Source: Akanthomyces muscarius (lineage: Eukaryota; Ascomycota; Sordariomycetes; Hypocreales; Cordycipitaceae). From it: a DNA stretch of 64,000 nt. Under the pieces are notes generated by a model. That model was not told the origin of the DNA and made no database searches. It saw only the letters and a list, made by a program, of their open reading frames with translations. A program made the position numbers and the translations under genes. Below, piece by piece: positions 34,200 to 46,130 of this stretch. Position 1 is the first letter of the stretch, and every line of letters begins with the position of its first letter. Where the stretch lies: positions 2,170,001 to 2,234,000 of the forward strand of contig NW_026611618.1 of assembly GCF_028009165.1 (NCBI RefSeq). Direction: 5' to 3'.

Positions 34200-37100
34200 A
34201 GCGGGGTAATACATAGAAAATGAAACCGGAGGATCAAGGCGTTTGTATCATAACTACTCTTTACCGGCTCACAATCGTTTAATGTTTTTTGGAGGTGGTT
34301 TTCTTTTCATATTGAGTGCGGAGTAAAAAAGACTTGTTGGATTACGCCAGCAATAGTCTCTTGTTTTTTTTTCTTCTTTTTTTTCAAGATTCACATATTT
34401 TACTGATAAACGAACCAAAACAAAAAAAGGAGAAACAATACCACAACAGAATATCTTGAAAAGAAACTGCCGCAGCTGCAAACGTGACTAAATCATTTGC
34501 GGGGGCCGGGGGGGGGGGGGGGGGGGGTATCGTCGTCCATCTACGTCGGCTGCGTCTGGCAAGTCAGAATCAGCCCTAAAGGGAAGAGAAGTGCTGTGTA
34601 GCGAAGCAAGAAGGTCTCATCTCGAGGTACTTGATGATGATGGACGCACGGCAAGGAAAACCGCAAGCTCAGTTGCCAGCGAGGTAAGCAACCCTTTGCC
34701 TTTTCCTCTCGGGCTTCTCAGCAGGGTCCTCGCCGCGGGCTCTTGCCGCTAGATACATGTGGCTACTGGCTGGTCTTAGGTGAGTGAAGCTGCCACTTAC
34801 TCAAGTCACCGAGTTCACAGCAAAGAGCTGCCCACCTACATGGTGCATCTGCCCGGCGACCATGGCTTTCTACCGCCAACTACAAGGAGAGAAAAACAGA
34901 CAGTGATTGTGGCTCTCCCAAACAAGAGGCTGGCGGTAGTGTAGAGCTTGAGGAACGTGATGTGCATATGATTAAAGTCGTCTTGCGCGTGCTGGTGACA
35001 GGGTGATTGTGTGTAGGTGGGTTGGTGCACAGGCGTGTGTGGTCGGGAGCAGCCTGGGAAGGGGAAGTGGTGCGCGGCCGTTGGGGCGGCCATGGACGGC
35101 GCCATACATACGAAAATGGATATATGGTGTCGACTGTTGGACTATGCACATGTATCGCATTCTTATCATCGACGAATTGTTTTGACAAAGCGGTAGTAAT
35201 TTACGAGTGTCGAGTTGTGGCCGTGTGTAGGCTTCCGCGGCTTCCAGTCACGATATTTAGAAAGAAAAAAACGACCTAGATTATTCTCGCCGTGGTAACT
35301 AGGTATCTCTCTTGAATCATGCAGATAACTTGAAGATAGCCATGCTCCTGTGCATTTTCTCTTCTTTTGGGGGCGCTTGATGTATTCTCGTACGAGTTCT
35401 CGTCCACCAGCTGGTCCTGATGGCGGATGTCTTGGTAGGATTGCAACGGTGCGTCCTGGATTGGTCTCCGCAACAGGAACACCGGATGGGATTTTGTGTT
35501 CAAGTAGGATGTCAATGCGAGATAACAAATCAGCCAGCTATCCATTAGAGTTATCAAGATGCGAGGCATAGCGCCGTGCACCAGGTGATGGTTGTGTGAT
35601 GACTGGCCGAGTTTCAGCGCGAAAGTTGGCGGGAATGTTTTCTGGTTCATGGATGAACATATTCAAGAAAGAAGAACAAAATGTCCATTGCAGTCGGTGC
35701 CGTGAATCAGAGGTTTTTATGACGACGCCTGAGGAACCAGTCATGGTGGCCCAACTACTCGCCAGTCTAGACCGGACCGCCGCCACCTGCAAGTGTACTG
35801 TAGTTAGATAGGTATTGAGGGGCGGCGCCGCCGGTTCTGGCTCTTGTCTTTTGTTCGTTCTCTTTACCACTGCAGTTGTTCCACACGCTGCCCTGTCTTT
35901 CTTGCCGTTTGCACCTCGCATGCTAGGACAACTGGTTCTCACGAGCGGCTTTCCTCTTTTTTCAATCAACTTGGCTGCGTTGGATCCAAACAAGTTTCCT
36001 TCTAGAAGTACCGTGTTTTGAAAGCACGACGCATTGTCCGTGATACCCCCACGCGGTCTGGCGGGGGTTCCTTCTTGGTCTGCCCACGAATGAGACGGGC
36101 TCAATTCATATCAACGGGTATAGCCGCCTAGCACAAAAAAAAAGAGAGGCAAACGACATTTCACCCCCCTCGTCACCTTTTCACCGACCAGAAAAATCCA
36201 AACGGCTACGAGAGTGTTGGACACCGCCTATCAAGAAAAAAGAGTTGACAAACACTGCCGCTAGAAAAGGGCTGGCGCACATCACATCACATCGATCCAT
36301 CCCATCGATCCATCCAGCCAGCCAAATTGGCGAGTAAACGTTGATAAAATTGCCAAGTGGATGGGCAAGCACCGTAACACACACAGACGCACACACGCCA
36401 GAGCCAAAAAAAAAAGTAACCTTCGCCTCTCTGCCTCGTCTCGCTACTTGTCTTCCCTCTCTTTCTCTCTCCGCCTTTTCTAGTCTGACCGTTTTTGTTT
36501 GCCACAGAAGAAGGAAAAAAAAAACACACACAGAAGACGACGCATTACGGGCTGACAACCTGGCATCCGCCTGTGGTGAGACAAATACCAACCCTCACCT
36601 GGCTATAATACCCGACTCGGCCAATTTCTCTCAGATAACTACGCGGTTGATTGAGGCGGCCCCAGCTTCCCCCCAACACCCGTTGCCAAACGCAGCACTC
36701 TTCTCTTCTCTCACAAGACAAAAGAGCCGGTTTACACAAGCCAAACCAAGCCATCCTGAGCCACGCTCGCAGGCACTTTCTTATTCAGACCCCCGGCAAC
36801 TCATCCTCCAGCCCGCCTCTCTCCTGCTCGATACCAAGCCACGTTCTTCATCTCTGTCCCGCCCGATATCCAGTTCCTGCAAAAGGGCCAAGGACATCTA
36901 AAAAGGCCCGAGTCGCTGTCTCCTCGTCTTTTCTTCTTGACAGAACCTTGGCCTTGCTTGCTTGCTTGCCGCCCACACAGTTGGACACTGGCGCTTGTTA
37001 GCCCGGTCGTCTCATCCCTTCTTCACCCGGCCACTTTTATCGACCATTTGACACAAAAACTCTATACCCAACACACGCTCGCCTTGGTCTTTTTTTTTGG

Positions 37101-37265
37101 TTGCTCATTCAACCACAGTCCACGCAGGAACCAAACCCTAAGCCTACGCACTTACCGGGTCGTTTTTGCACTTTGCCATCTACAGCATCTCTTTACGTAC
37201 AACTGCCGCTCCTCGTCGTCGTTGCGCTTCAGCCGCCCCCCAACAGCTTCAGCTCCTCAGCTCCC
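34200..37265. other. 3-kb intergenic region
   Basis: It lies between two plus-strand genes. It contains the ATPase 3' end, a G homopolymer at 34508-34527, and from about 36,400 a C/T-rich stretch that is probably the long leader of SIR2. Open frames (35538-36104 minus, 36341-36901 plus) lack domain features. Confidence 0.5.
34508..34527 (+). repeat. Run of 20 G
   Basis: Twenty consecutive G, preceded by GGGGGCC, about 310 bp after the Ca2+ ATPase stop. It could form a G-quadruplex, but homopolymer length is also a common sequencing or assembly error. Confidence 0.8.
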
Positions 37266-38993
37266 ATGAGCAGCACCAAGCGTGGCGCCGCGAGGGGCGT
37301 GAAGCTGCCTCGTCGCAGAGCCCATGCCAACGTGCTCGAAAAATTGCCCCCTGCGCCGACGGCAGCGCAACTCAAAGATGCCGCCATTGAAGTGTCGCTC
37401 GCCGATCTGGAAGAGCGCGTGGCCGATGTGCGCGACTCGTGGGAGACAGACTCGCTCTTTGAAGACACATTTGAGGCTATCGCCGAGGAGAGCTCAGCTT
37501 CCTCATCCACGTCTAGTCGTGAGTTTTCCCCCTTGCAATATTTTTTGTTTTAGTTTTCTCCCCTATCTGCCCATGTTGCAAGCACGGCAGATGCCTGGCA
37601 ACATTTTCACACATCTGGTCGTCACCACCCTCCTAGGCCAGTCGACCCCGCTGACCGACCACCCCTTGTAGACAGCAGCGACACTTGCACGCCCGACGAG
37701 GCGAACCGCATCCGCAGAGAACTTCGCGAGCAAGGTCCCGCCGTCTTTTGCCAGCGGACGGTGGACGCCGGGCGCTACACGGCCAAGAAGCTGCTCTCGG
37801 CTTTTGGCATCAAGCCGCCCGCCTTCCTCGAGGGTGAGCCCGACGAGTCGTACTACAGCCTGCTCTCGCTGGCCATCACCCGCGAGCTCTCCAAGCGTGC
37901 CAAGATTGCGCGCTACAACAGCGTCGAGGACGCCGTCGACCTGATTGACCGGAGCTCCAACATTATCCTCATCACCGGCGCCGGCATCTCGACGTCGCTC
38001 GGCATCCCCGACTTCCGCTCCAAGGGCACCGGCCTCTACTCCAAGCTCGCCCACCTGGGCCTCAGCGACCCGCAAGAGGTCTTTGACATTGACGTCTTCA
38101 AGGACGACCCGTCCATCTTCTACTCGGTCGCCAAGGACATCATCCCCGCCACAGAGCGCTACACGCCCACGCACAAGTTCATCGCCATGCTGCACCAGCG
38201 CGGCAAGCTCCTCACCAACTACTCGCAAAACATTGACAACCTCGAGGTCAAGGCCGGCGTCCCCAAGGACAAGCTCATCCAGTGCCACGGCTCCTTTGGC
38301 ACCGCCTCGTGCGTCCAGTGCGGCTACCAGATCCCCGGCGAGCGCATCTTCCCCGACGTCCGCGCGGGCATCATCCCCAAGTGCCCGCGCTGCGCCCAGC
38401 AGGCCGCCGCCTCGAGCCGCGCCTCCTCGTCGGCCAAGCGGCGACGCACCGCCGACAAGAAGCGTCGCCGCTGGTCCGCCGCCGACGACGACAGCTCCGA
38501 CGACGACCACTCGTCAGCCTACGACGTGCCCGGCACGGGCGTCATGAAGCCCGACATTACCTTTTTCGGCGAGGCCCTGCCCGACGAGTTCTCGCGGCGC
38601 CTGACGGAGAATGACCGCGACAAGGTCGACCTCGTCATCGTCATCGGCACCTCGCTCAAGGTCACGCCCGTCTCGGAAATCGTCAGCTGGCTGCCCTCGC
38701 ACATCCCCCAGCTCTACGTCTCGCGCCAGCCCGTCACCCACATCAACTTTGACATTGACCTGCTCGGCGACTGCGACGTCGTCGTCGCCGAGCTGTGCCG
38801 CCGCCTCGGCTGGCCCATGGACCACGAGATGGTGCCCCCAGACCAGCGCATCGACGTCGCCACCGAGACGGGCTCCCCAAGCCAGCACACTTTCAGAGTG
38901 CGGGATCCCGCCATGGCCGGCGAGGACAAGAAGGAGACCGAGGACGTTGACGATGAAGAGAATGGCAAGCCCACCACGCCATCCTCGGTCTGA
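37266..38993 (+). CDS. SIR2: Sir2-family NAD-dependent histone deacetylase
   Basis: Two exons (37266-37518 and 37672-38993, 153-bp intron) give 524 residues. The N-terminal extension ends in the helical Sir2 segment with LLSAFGIKPP. The catalytic core has GAGISTSLGIPDFRS near residues 187-201 (NAD binding), TNYSQNIDNLE, the catalytic His in QCHGSFG near 290, and GTSLKVTPV. Zinc is held by CVQCG and CPRC. Just after the second Cys pair is a strongly basic then acidic insertion (KRRR, KKRRR, then Asp/Ser runs) that could be a nuclear signal. This fits the yeast Sir2/Hst1 class used in heterochromatin silencing. The C-terminal tail is acidic. Confidence 0.94.
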
Positions 38994-39551
38994 TTTTTCC
39001 CTCAGAGGCTAGATTGTTTTTCTCGCAGACTGTTCGTTGTTGTTGTTGTTGTAGTTGTTGTTGTTTTCTGAGCGTTTCTTCTTTCTTTTCTTTCCATCTT
39101 GTTAGCATACATTTACAGTTGTTTCTCATCGTCCCCGCTTCTCTCTCTTTTCTTCACTCAAGGTCTCTTCATTTGAAGGAAAACAAAGCCGCCTGATGAA
39201 TGGCCTTGGTTAACTTTCCTTTTTCTTTTATTAAGCTGCCAACTGATTCGAGTTGTGATGGACATTACATTGCCAGAGTAAGAGCGTCATTTATGTAGAA
39301 ATCATTATAATGAAACGAAAAGAGCGTCACCATGGTTCTGTCTCAACTTGCCTCTTCCCTGCGAGATGTGCACAGCACAATAATTTGAATCCTTTTTTTC
39401 AAGTTTACAAATACCCATAGTGTGCAAAAGTGCAACCACCACCCTTCCTTCAATATGTGCACATGCAAACATGAGAATTCGAATGCTGTTATTTTCATTG
39501 ACACATCGAGATGTGCAAGTGTAATTACCAAACCCAAGCTATTTGAGTCAT
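38994..39551. other. Convergent intergenic region with GTT microsatellite
   Basis: It holds the 3' flanks of SIR2 and the SCY1-like gene. An interrupted GTT repeat lies at about 39036-39065. No gene was seen. Confidence 0.6.
39036..39065 (+). repeat. GTT microsatellite
   Basis: About ten GTT units with one GTA interruption, in the presumed SIR2 3' UTR. Confidence 0.85.
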
Positions 39552-42500
39552 CTATATCAGGCTTTGGTACTTGTCCAACCCGCTCTTTGACTGGCCCGTC
39601 GCACGAGCGTTTGCATTCACACCGCTACTCGTCGTACTGGCGCCGCCCATGCCACCGCCGCTCAGCGTCCTTTGCTGCTGCTGCTGCTGCTGGTGCTGGT
39701 GGTGGGCCATCATGCCACCCATAGTACTCCCGCTCCCGCTGTTAGCCCACGACGAGGCACTGCTCGGCTGTATGCCCCCAAACGCCGCGGGCTTGCTCGC
39801 CCCGCCCCCTGGTGGTGGCGGCAGCGAAAATGAGCTTGACTGGTTTGGCAGTGACGGCCGCTGCGGCTGGTTTCCGCCCATGGACATGCTGGCCATGGAC
39901 GACGCCATGCTGCTGCTGGCGCCGCCGCCCGCGCCCATGCCGCTGTAGTTGGGCGTGCTGGGACCGCTCGGCGAGGACCAGGGATTGGGCGTGGCCGCAG
40001 CCGCAGAGCCCCAGTTTAGGGAAGAGGACGTGGACTGTGCTGTAGCTGCGTTGGTAGGCTGTGCAAAGCCAGACGACGAGGGCTGCAGCGGCTGACTGTA
40101 TTGTGTCGAGGATGGCGCCATGGGCTCGAAGCGCGCAAGGTCCGGCGTCACGGTACGGAAGCTGGCTTGCTGCTGCTGCGAAAACGACGAGCGGCCGGCC
40201 GACGCGGCAGGGCTGATGGGGGTCTGCGTCGACCAGGCAAAAGCGGGTGCTTGCGGGCTGACGGGAGATTTGGCGGCGGCAGCGGCGGCGACAGGGTTGG
40301 TCTGGGGCGCATCCCAGCTCGCGAAGCCGTTGCTGCCCGGGTTGGGGCTGCTGGTGCTGGCCTTGCCCTTGACGAGAGCCTCAAAGTCATCGGCCGTGGC
40401 GCCGTTGGCGGCGCTGTCAAACGCGGTGCCGGTGACGCCGCCAAAGGCGAGAAAGTCCTCGTTGGGCGCTGCGGTGGCGCCGTTGGAGGTGCCGGCCAGC
40501 TCCTGCAGCTTGCGCGTCTGCTCGTCTTCGACGCGGCGCGAGAGCGTCTTGATGAGCGACATGAAGGCTTGAAACTGCTTGAGTTCGAGCAGTGGACCGA
40601 GGCTCATGCTCCACAGGATGGGTAGAATGTCCATGGCGACAAAGTCGGCATCGGCCACGTCGCCGACGATGCCGAGCACGTTGAGGGACGCCATCATGAC
40701 GGCGGGCTCCTTGGTCTTGATGACCTTGATGAGCGGTACAATCTTTTCCTGCATGGTATACTTGTCCAGCGCGGTAGACGAAGACGTCTTCTTCTTTTCT
40801 TGCGTGAGGCCGCTGAGACCGTCGTCACCGGTGGGCCCTTCGTTGGAGCCGCCGCATAGAATGACAAACGACTGCAGACCGCGGACTTTGATAGCCAAGC
40901 TGTTGGTCTTGCTGAAGACAGCCGCGACGATAGGGAACAGCTCGTTTCTGATTGTGCTAAAGTCGAGAGCAGGTAGGACCACTGGTAGACTGCGGAGAGC
41001 TGCGTCGACTATGGACGGTGTAGGGCATTCAATCGCAGCAACGACAACAGGCAAAATATCTAGCTCGGCTGATTAGCGGTCGTCATTCGAAGAGTCAGTC
41101 AATACTAACCGTCTTTGAATTCTTTGCCATTGCAGTTGTTGGCTGCGGAAGCCAAGTTTTCAAGGAATACCATAAGACCAGCATCTCGGGCGGCATCCTT
41201 TTCTTGTGTTTGCTTTGCGTTTGTGACGAAGATGTCCTTCAGCGCTGGACGGACACGCTCGCTAAAAGCTCGACGCGCCGAGGGGAGGAGGTCGACAATT
41301 TTGAAGACATTTTGAAGAATCAAAGACAGCAAGTCCTTGTCTTTTAGCTCATCCAGGAGAGCTGGCAGGATCTTCTTCTCCATGACGGACTTGGGAAACG
41401 AGGGCAGCACCTTGTTCAGACCGCGCAGGAACTGGGACTTCTCATTCGGCGTCTTGGCCGGAAAGGAATCAAGGAATCGGATTGTCGACACGAGGATATT
41501 GTCAAAGTACTCGCTCTCTTGGAACTCGCGTGCTGTCATCCGCTGCGCAGGTCGCCGCGTGATGAGGCGCGGCAGGACGTGATTGGCGAGCTCCTTTGGC
41601 AGCGGCCGTGAGCTGAGAAAGCTGTTGGACCCCGATGGGACGGTCGATGAAGACGAGAAGAGACGCTTGTACGTGGAAATGCTGCCATGGCTCTCGAGAG
41701 GCGATCGGTGTGGGGAGTTGTATAGGGCCACGGATAGCAGGCCCAAGGAGAACATGTCAGCGGAGGATGTCAGGTTGTTGTCCATGACAAAATCGGGGGA
41801 TGTGTAGTCGAGATTGAGCTGGACGTATTTCGGCAGCCGAGGGTCCAGGTTGAGGACCTCATGGAGGCTGATGCCCTGTATCGATGTTGGCTTGTTGGAG
41901 CCGTCTGCCGGGCTGCAGAAGGAAAGGCCGCTTACTTTCCAATCGGACTGTCGAGTGTTAGCTGTTGCTGTGAGAGGCTCAAATCTGGTTGACTACCTTG
42001 GAGTTGACGAGAATGGCATCAGGTGTGAGATTGCCATGGACAAGCCCTGCATTCTCGTGGAAGAATTCCAGAGCTTTGCTGACTTGCAAGAGACCTTTTT
42101 GAATCTCGAGCTCATCAATCTCGAGCTCCCTCCTGCGACGCACGCCGTCCGAGTCCTCGGTTACGTAGCGACTCGAGCGACCACCCGGGCCACCGGACCG
42201 TTCTTGCTCATCTTTTTCTTGCAGCAGGCTTGCTAGCGACGCCGTGATAGGCTCTGTCACAAACTGCAAGCCACCGCCTCTCGTCTCCTCCACAGGCTCA
42301 ACGAGCTCGAGAATGTTGGGGTGCCGCAGCTTGGCCAGACTCGAGGCTTCCTTCTTCAAGCGCTCCACAACCTCTTCGACCGTCTTCTTGAATGACGTGG
42401 CACTGGAGCGACCTAGAGAGCTGCCGTGGGCGTCGAGCGACTTCTTGTCAAAGACAAAGACGCTGTAGGGCTTGCCGGTCGACTTCTTCTTGGCATCGTA

Positions 42501-42599
42501 GATTCGCCACGGGCCAGCCGTCGATGTCGCGTTGGGAGAGATTGTGTAGTTGCCGGTGATGTTGGTCGCGGAGATCGACTTGAGCGCGTTCGAAAACAT
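39552..42599 (-). CDS. SCY1: SCY1-like (SCYL2-type) pseudokinase
   Basis: Three exons (42599-41997, 41947-41110 and 41059-39552; introns 49 and 50 bp) give 982 residues. A protein-kinase fold at the N-terminus shows LRHPNILELVEPVEE. The catalytic HRDLKPEN is replaced by HGNLTPDAILVN, and no DFG is present (the site reads WKVSGLSF), so it should be catalytically dead, as expected of SCYL proteins. Helical HEAT-like repeats follow (FPKSVMEKKILPALLDELKDKD, LPVVLPALDFSTI). The C-terminus is Ser/Gly/Pro-rich with a His/Gln tract (HHQHQQQQQQQ) coded by CAG-type repeats. SCYL2 relatives work in clathrin-dependent Golgi-endosome traffic. Convergent with SIR2. Confidence 0.9.
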
Positions 42600-43463
42600 T
42601 GTGTCGTGTGCTTGTCTGGGGCGCGGGCTATGTAGAGTATTACAGCATGTCGGTTCAGGTCGCAATCACGAGTCTCGCTCAGGGGAGACCCTCGCACGGG
42701 CTTTGGATAGAGCGATGCGCAGGATGAAAAAACCCGATGGACGTCTGTGTGCGTATGAAACTGCAGAGACAGAAAGAGGCCACCAGCGTTACGGTAAACA
42801 CCGCCGTGGTTATGAGGTATGTGATGTTCAACTTGCGACTGGCGATAGCTTGAGCATGGGTGGCTAGCTTGACGGCTTGTCACCAAAGCGAGGCGCAGGC
42901 TGTTGGTGCCACGTGTGGCGCATGCAGCCGCATTTGTGTCGGTCCACGGATATTACTGGCTACAGTGAACAGGTATGTAGAGGAGCAAAACAATGATAGA
43001 AATAGTTACAACGAGACAGGTAATCCAATGGGCTAGAAACTCGGAATACAGAATATAATTGTAACAAGACCTAATATTATTCATCTTCAGGGCGGCCTAA
43101 GATCGGACCCTCGAGTCTGTCGCAATTAGACCGAGACTGGGGTGCTCAGCCGCCCGCCGAGATAGGGTTCCAGCGGGTAGCGGCGGCCCTTCAGGTGCTG
43201 TAGGCCGCTAAATGTGAATCACTGGCTGCCTGTCCAGCGCGTCCAGGAGCTGCGCGCCCTGCCAGACCGGCTCCGGTACCGCATCGTGCCATTTCGAGAG
43301 CTCCGTCGTCAACCCTCCACCGCGAATATTTCTTGACCGCAGCCCCCGTACCTGTCCCCCGGCCGAGCACCCCGTCAATCGCCTCACTATTGTCGATACG
43401 GATATTCTGGCCAACGATTAGCCACACGCACGACCACACGACCATACACACTACACTACTACG
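42600..43463. promoter_or_regulatory. Divergent promoter, SCY1-like gene and BAT
   Basis: 864 bp between two starts with no supported gene. No specific element was recognised. Confidence 0.5.
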
Positions 43464-44730
43464 ATGCGGTCCGCTCTGAGAATGCGCTCGGCGCTGCTCG
43501 GCGCCGCCCGCATGCAGCGAACGATGCCAATGGGCCGCTTCTACAGCCAGGCTTCGCAGCTTCCCGGCCTCGATGCCTCGAAGCTCAGCATCACCAAGAC
43601 GCAGAAGCCCAAGGCTCTGCAAAAGCCCGAGGAGCTTGTGTTTGGCAAGGAGTTCACAGGTTAGCGGTCAGCCAGCACGCCACAGACGCGACCAACAGCT
43701 AACGGCCCAAATAGACCACATGCTCGCCATTGAATGGAACCAGGAGCAAGGATGGCTGGAGCCCAAGATCATGCCGTACCAGAACCTCTCCCTCGACCCC
43801 GCCACGTGCGTCCTTCACTATGCCTTTGAGTGCTTCGAGGGCATGAAGGCCTACAAGGACAAGAACGGCCGCGTCCGCCTCTTCCGCCCTAAGAAGAACA
43901 TGGAGCGCTTCAACAAGTCCTCAGCCCGCATCGCCCTACCTACCTTTGACTCGGAGAGCCTGATTGAGCTCATCTCCAAGTTTGCGCAGCTCGAGTCACG
44001 CTTCATCCCCGACCAGCGCGGCTACTCGCTCTACCTCCGCCCGACCATGATTGGCACCCAAAAGACGCTCGGCGTCGGCACGCCCGGCTCTGCCCTCCTC
44101 TTCGTCATTGCCTCTCCTGTCGGCCCCTACTACCCCACCGGCTTCAAGGCCGTGTCCCTCGAGGCCACCGACTACGCCGTTCGCGCCTGGCCCGGCGGCG
44201 TCGGCGACAAGAAGCTCGGCGCCAACTACGCGCCTTGCATCGTGCCCCAGCAGGAGGCCGCCAGCCGCGGCTTCCAGCAGAACCTGTGGTTGTTTGGCGA
44301 GGAGGAGTACGTCACTGAGGTTGGCACCATGAACATGTTTGTCGCCATCAAGGACAAGGCCACCGGCCAGAACGAGCTCATCACCGCGCCGCTCGACGGC
44401 ACTATCCTCGAGGGTGTCACTCGCGACTCGATCCTCGGCCTTGCCAGAGAGCACCTGGCACCCGCCGGCTGGAAGATCAGCGAGCGCAAGTACACCATGC
44501 AGGAGCTGTACGATGCTGACCAGGACGGTCGCCTTCTCGAGGCCTTTGGTGCTGGCACCGCTGCCATTGTCAGCCCCGTCCGCAAGATTTCCTGGAAGGG
44601 AAAGATGGTCAACTGTGGCCTCAAGGAGACGGAGGAGTCGGGTGAAATTGCTCTCAAGATGAAGGACTGGATCGAGAAGATTCAGTATGGTGACTTGGAG
44701 CACGAGTGGAGCTACGTTACTCCCCAGTAA
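43464..44730 (+). CDS. BAT1: Mitochondrial branched-chain amino acid aminotransferase
   Basis: Two exons (43464-43659 and 43715-44730, 55-bp intron) give 403 residues. The start (MRSALRMRSALLGAARMQR) is Arg/Ser/Ala-rich without acids, a mitochondrial presequence. Fold-type IV motifs include FECFEGMKAYKD, YSLYLRPTMIGT, the PLP Lys near 233 in KKLGANYAP, EVGTMNMF, and GTAAIVSPV in the phosphate-binding loop. The enzyme transfers the amino group between Leu/Ile/Val and 2-oxoglutarate, in the last step of synthesis and the first of breakdown. Length is usual for the fungal mitochondrial form. Confidence 0.95.
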
Positions 44731-45053
44731 GCGTGCAAGTAAGACGGAACCAGAAGAAAAGCTGTACATAGACGTTAGTTATTGGCGATAGACTGGAATA
44801 GCAGACAGATTGGTCCAAATGCGTATGCAAGTCGGCAGGAGCAGGTCAAAATGTGTGAGAAACGAAATCAGGGTTCTATTTGAAACCATTGATGGAATTT
44901 AGTCTTTGCGACACAAAGGAAAAACAAGAAGCTTGAAATCATGTACAGTGCTTATGGCTACGTCTGGCCCAAGTCAGTTTGGACCGTAGCAGCCTCTATT
45001 TCTCAACCGAATGCCGTGTCCCCCTCTATACCTCAACGCAGCTTTCACTTCTT
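44731..45053. other. Short convergent gap
   Basis: 323 bp between the 3' ends of BAT and the complex I subunit gene. Nothing else seen. Confidence 0.6.
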
Positions 45054-45605
45054 GTTCTCAGACGCCTCGGGGTCGGGCAGAATACCCTCGGCCTCTAATC
45101 TTCTGCGAGCCTCCTCAAGAGCCCAGGTAGAAACGCTGTGCAGGCAGTTAGCATCGATCATACATGTCTGGCTGAAATAACGCAGGGTTCGCCACGCCTC
45201 CACACCGCGCCGTCCTATCGGGATTGGAACTCCAGAATTGGTACTAAATCCCCCGAAGTTGGATTTATATGCACCTTTTCCACGTCCAGTACCAAGATGT
45301 GAATTTGTGCTGAGCCCTCCCTTGTCGAAAACTTACCTCGTGTCGGGCTTAAAGGCAAGCGCCACACCGGCCACAAGCAGGCTGCCGCCGAAGATATACA
45401 TGGGCCACTCCCAACCCTCGGGCTCGGGCTTCTCGCCGGGCTTAATACCCCAGAGCCAGCCGCTGGGGGGTTCAAACTGGGACTCGTTGCCGTGGCCACC
45501 GCCGCGGCGGTTGGCGGTGACGGTGAAGCTGCGCATGGCGGCGGCGGGCTGGCGGGCGCATCGCACCGCGCGGAGCGGCGCTATCGAGTGACGGAGAATA
45601 GCCAT
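45054..45605 (-). CDS. Complex I accessory subunit ESSS (NDUFB11-like)
   Basis: Two exons (45605-45337 and 45135-45054, 201-bp intron) give 116 residues. The presequence MAILRHSIAPLRAVRCAR is amphipathic and basic, as for mitochondrial import. A Gly/Pro/Glu-rich stretch (PPSGWLWGIKPGEKPEPEGW) leads to one membrane segment (WPMYIFGGSLLVAGVALAF). The short matrix or intermembrane tail (STWALEEARRRLEAEGILPDP) comes from exon 2. Length, single helix and tail fit the ESSS/NDUFB11 subunit of the proximal membrane arm of NADH:ubiquinone oxidoreductase. Without splicing the frame would run into the intron. Confidence 0.85.
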
Positions 45606-46130
45606 CGTGGGGGTCTATGATTCGTGAATGGGATGGTTCGGCGTCGCTGGCGCTCGGGGACGTCGATTTGCGGCGCCAATGGCTAGGAATTTTGGAGATG
45701 CGAATTTGGTTTAATGCTCGACTCGTCTGGGTCATCACGGCGCCTTGGGGGGACATACCGGGTCCTTCAAGTCACGTGCAGCGTGCGCGTGCCAATCAGC
45801 CACCACAACCTTTGAGACCTGACCCACAGTTTGCCTCTTTGATGGGAACGCTGCTTTCTGACGTCAAATTAGAGCTTCAATGTGCATTTGGTCAAACAAC
45901 AAGCCGCTATCTCGAGGAAGCTGACCGCCGTCTCAACTCTCGCAGAATGTCCTGGCCTGTGATTCATTCATGTGCGAACAGACCACCGCCCATTTCAGCT
46001 CCCCCAAAGACCTTACTTGCCGGCCCTAGCCCGAATCTGGACTGTCGCTGTGGCCTGTGAACGTATCACAATGATTTGTGTACCTAAATCTTAGACCAAT
46101 TCTAATTGCCAGGCACGCAGGTCTATTAGT
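45606..46130. promoter_or_regulatory. Divergent promoter, complex I subunit and ArAE-like gene
   Basis: 525 bp with no supported coding sequence. No specific regulatory element was identified. Confidence 0.5.

Noticed and set aside
37563..38510. 315-residue minus-strand frame over SIR2
   Set aside because: Antisense shadow of a GC-rich coding region; similar long shadows lie over the TamA-like, TTL, PMC1 and ArAE-like genes.
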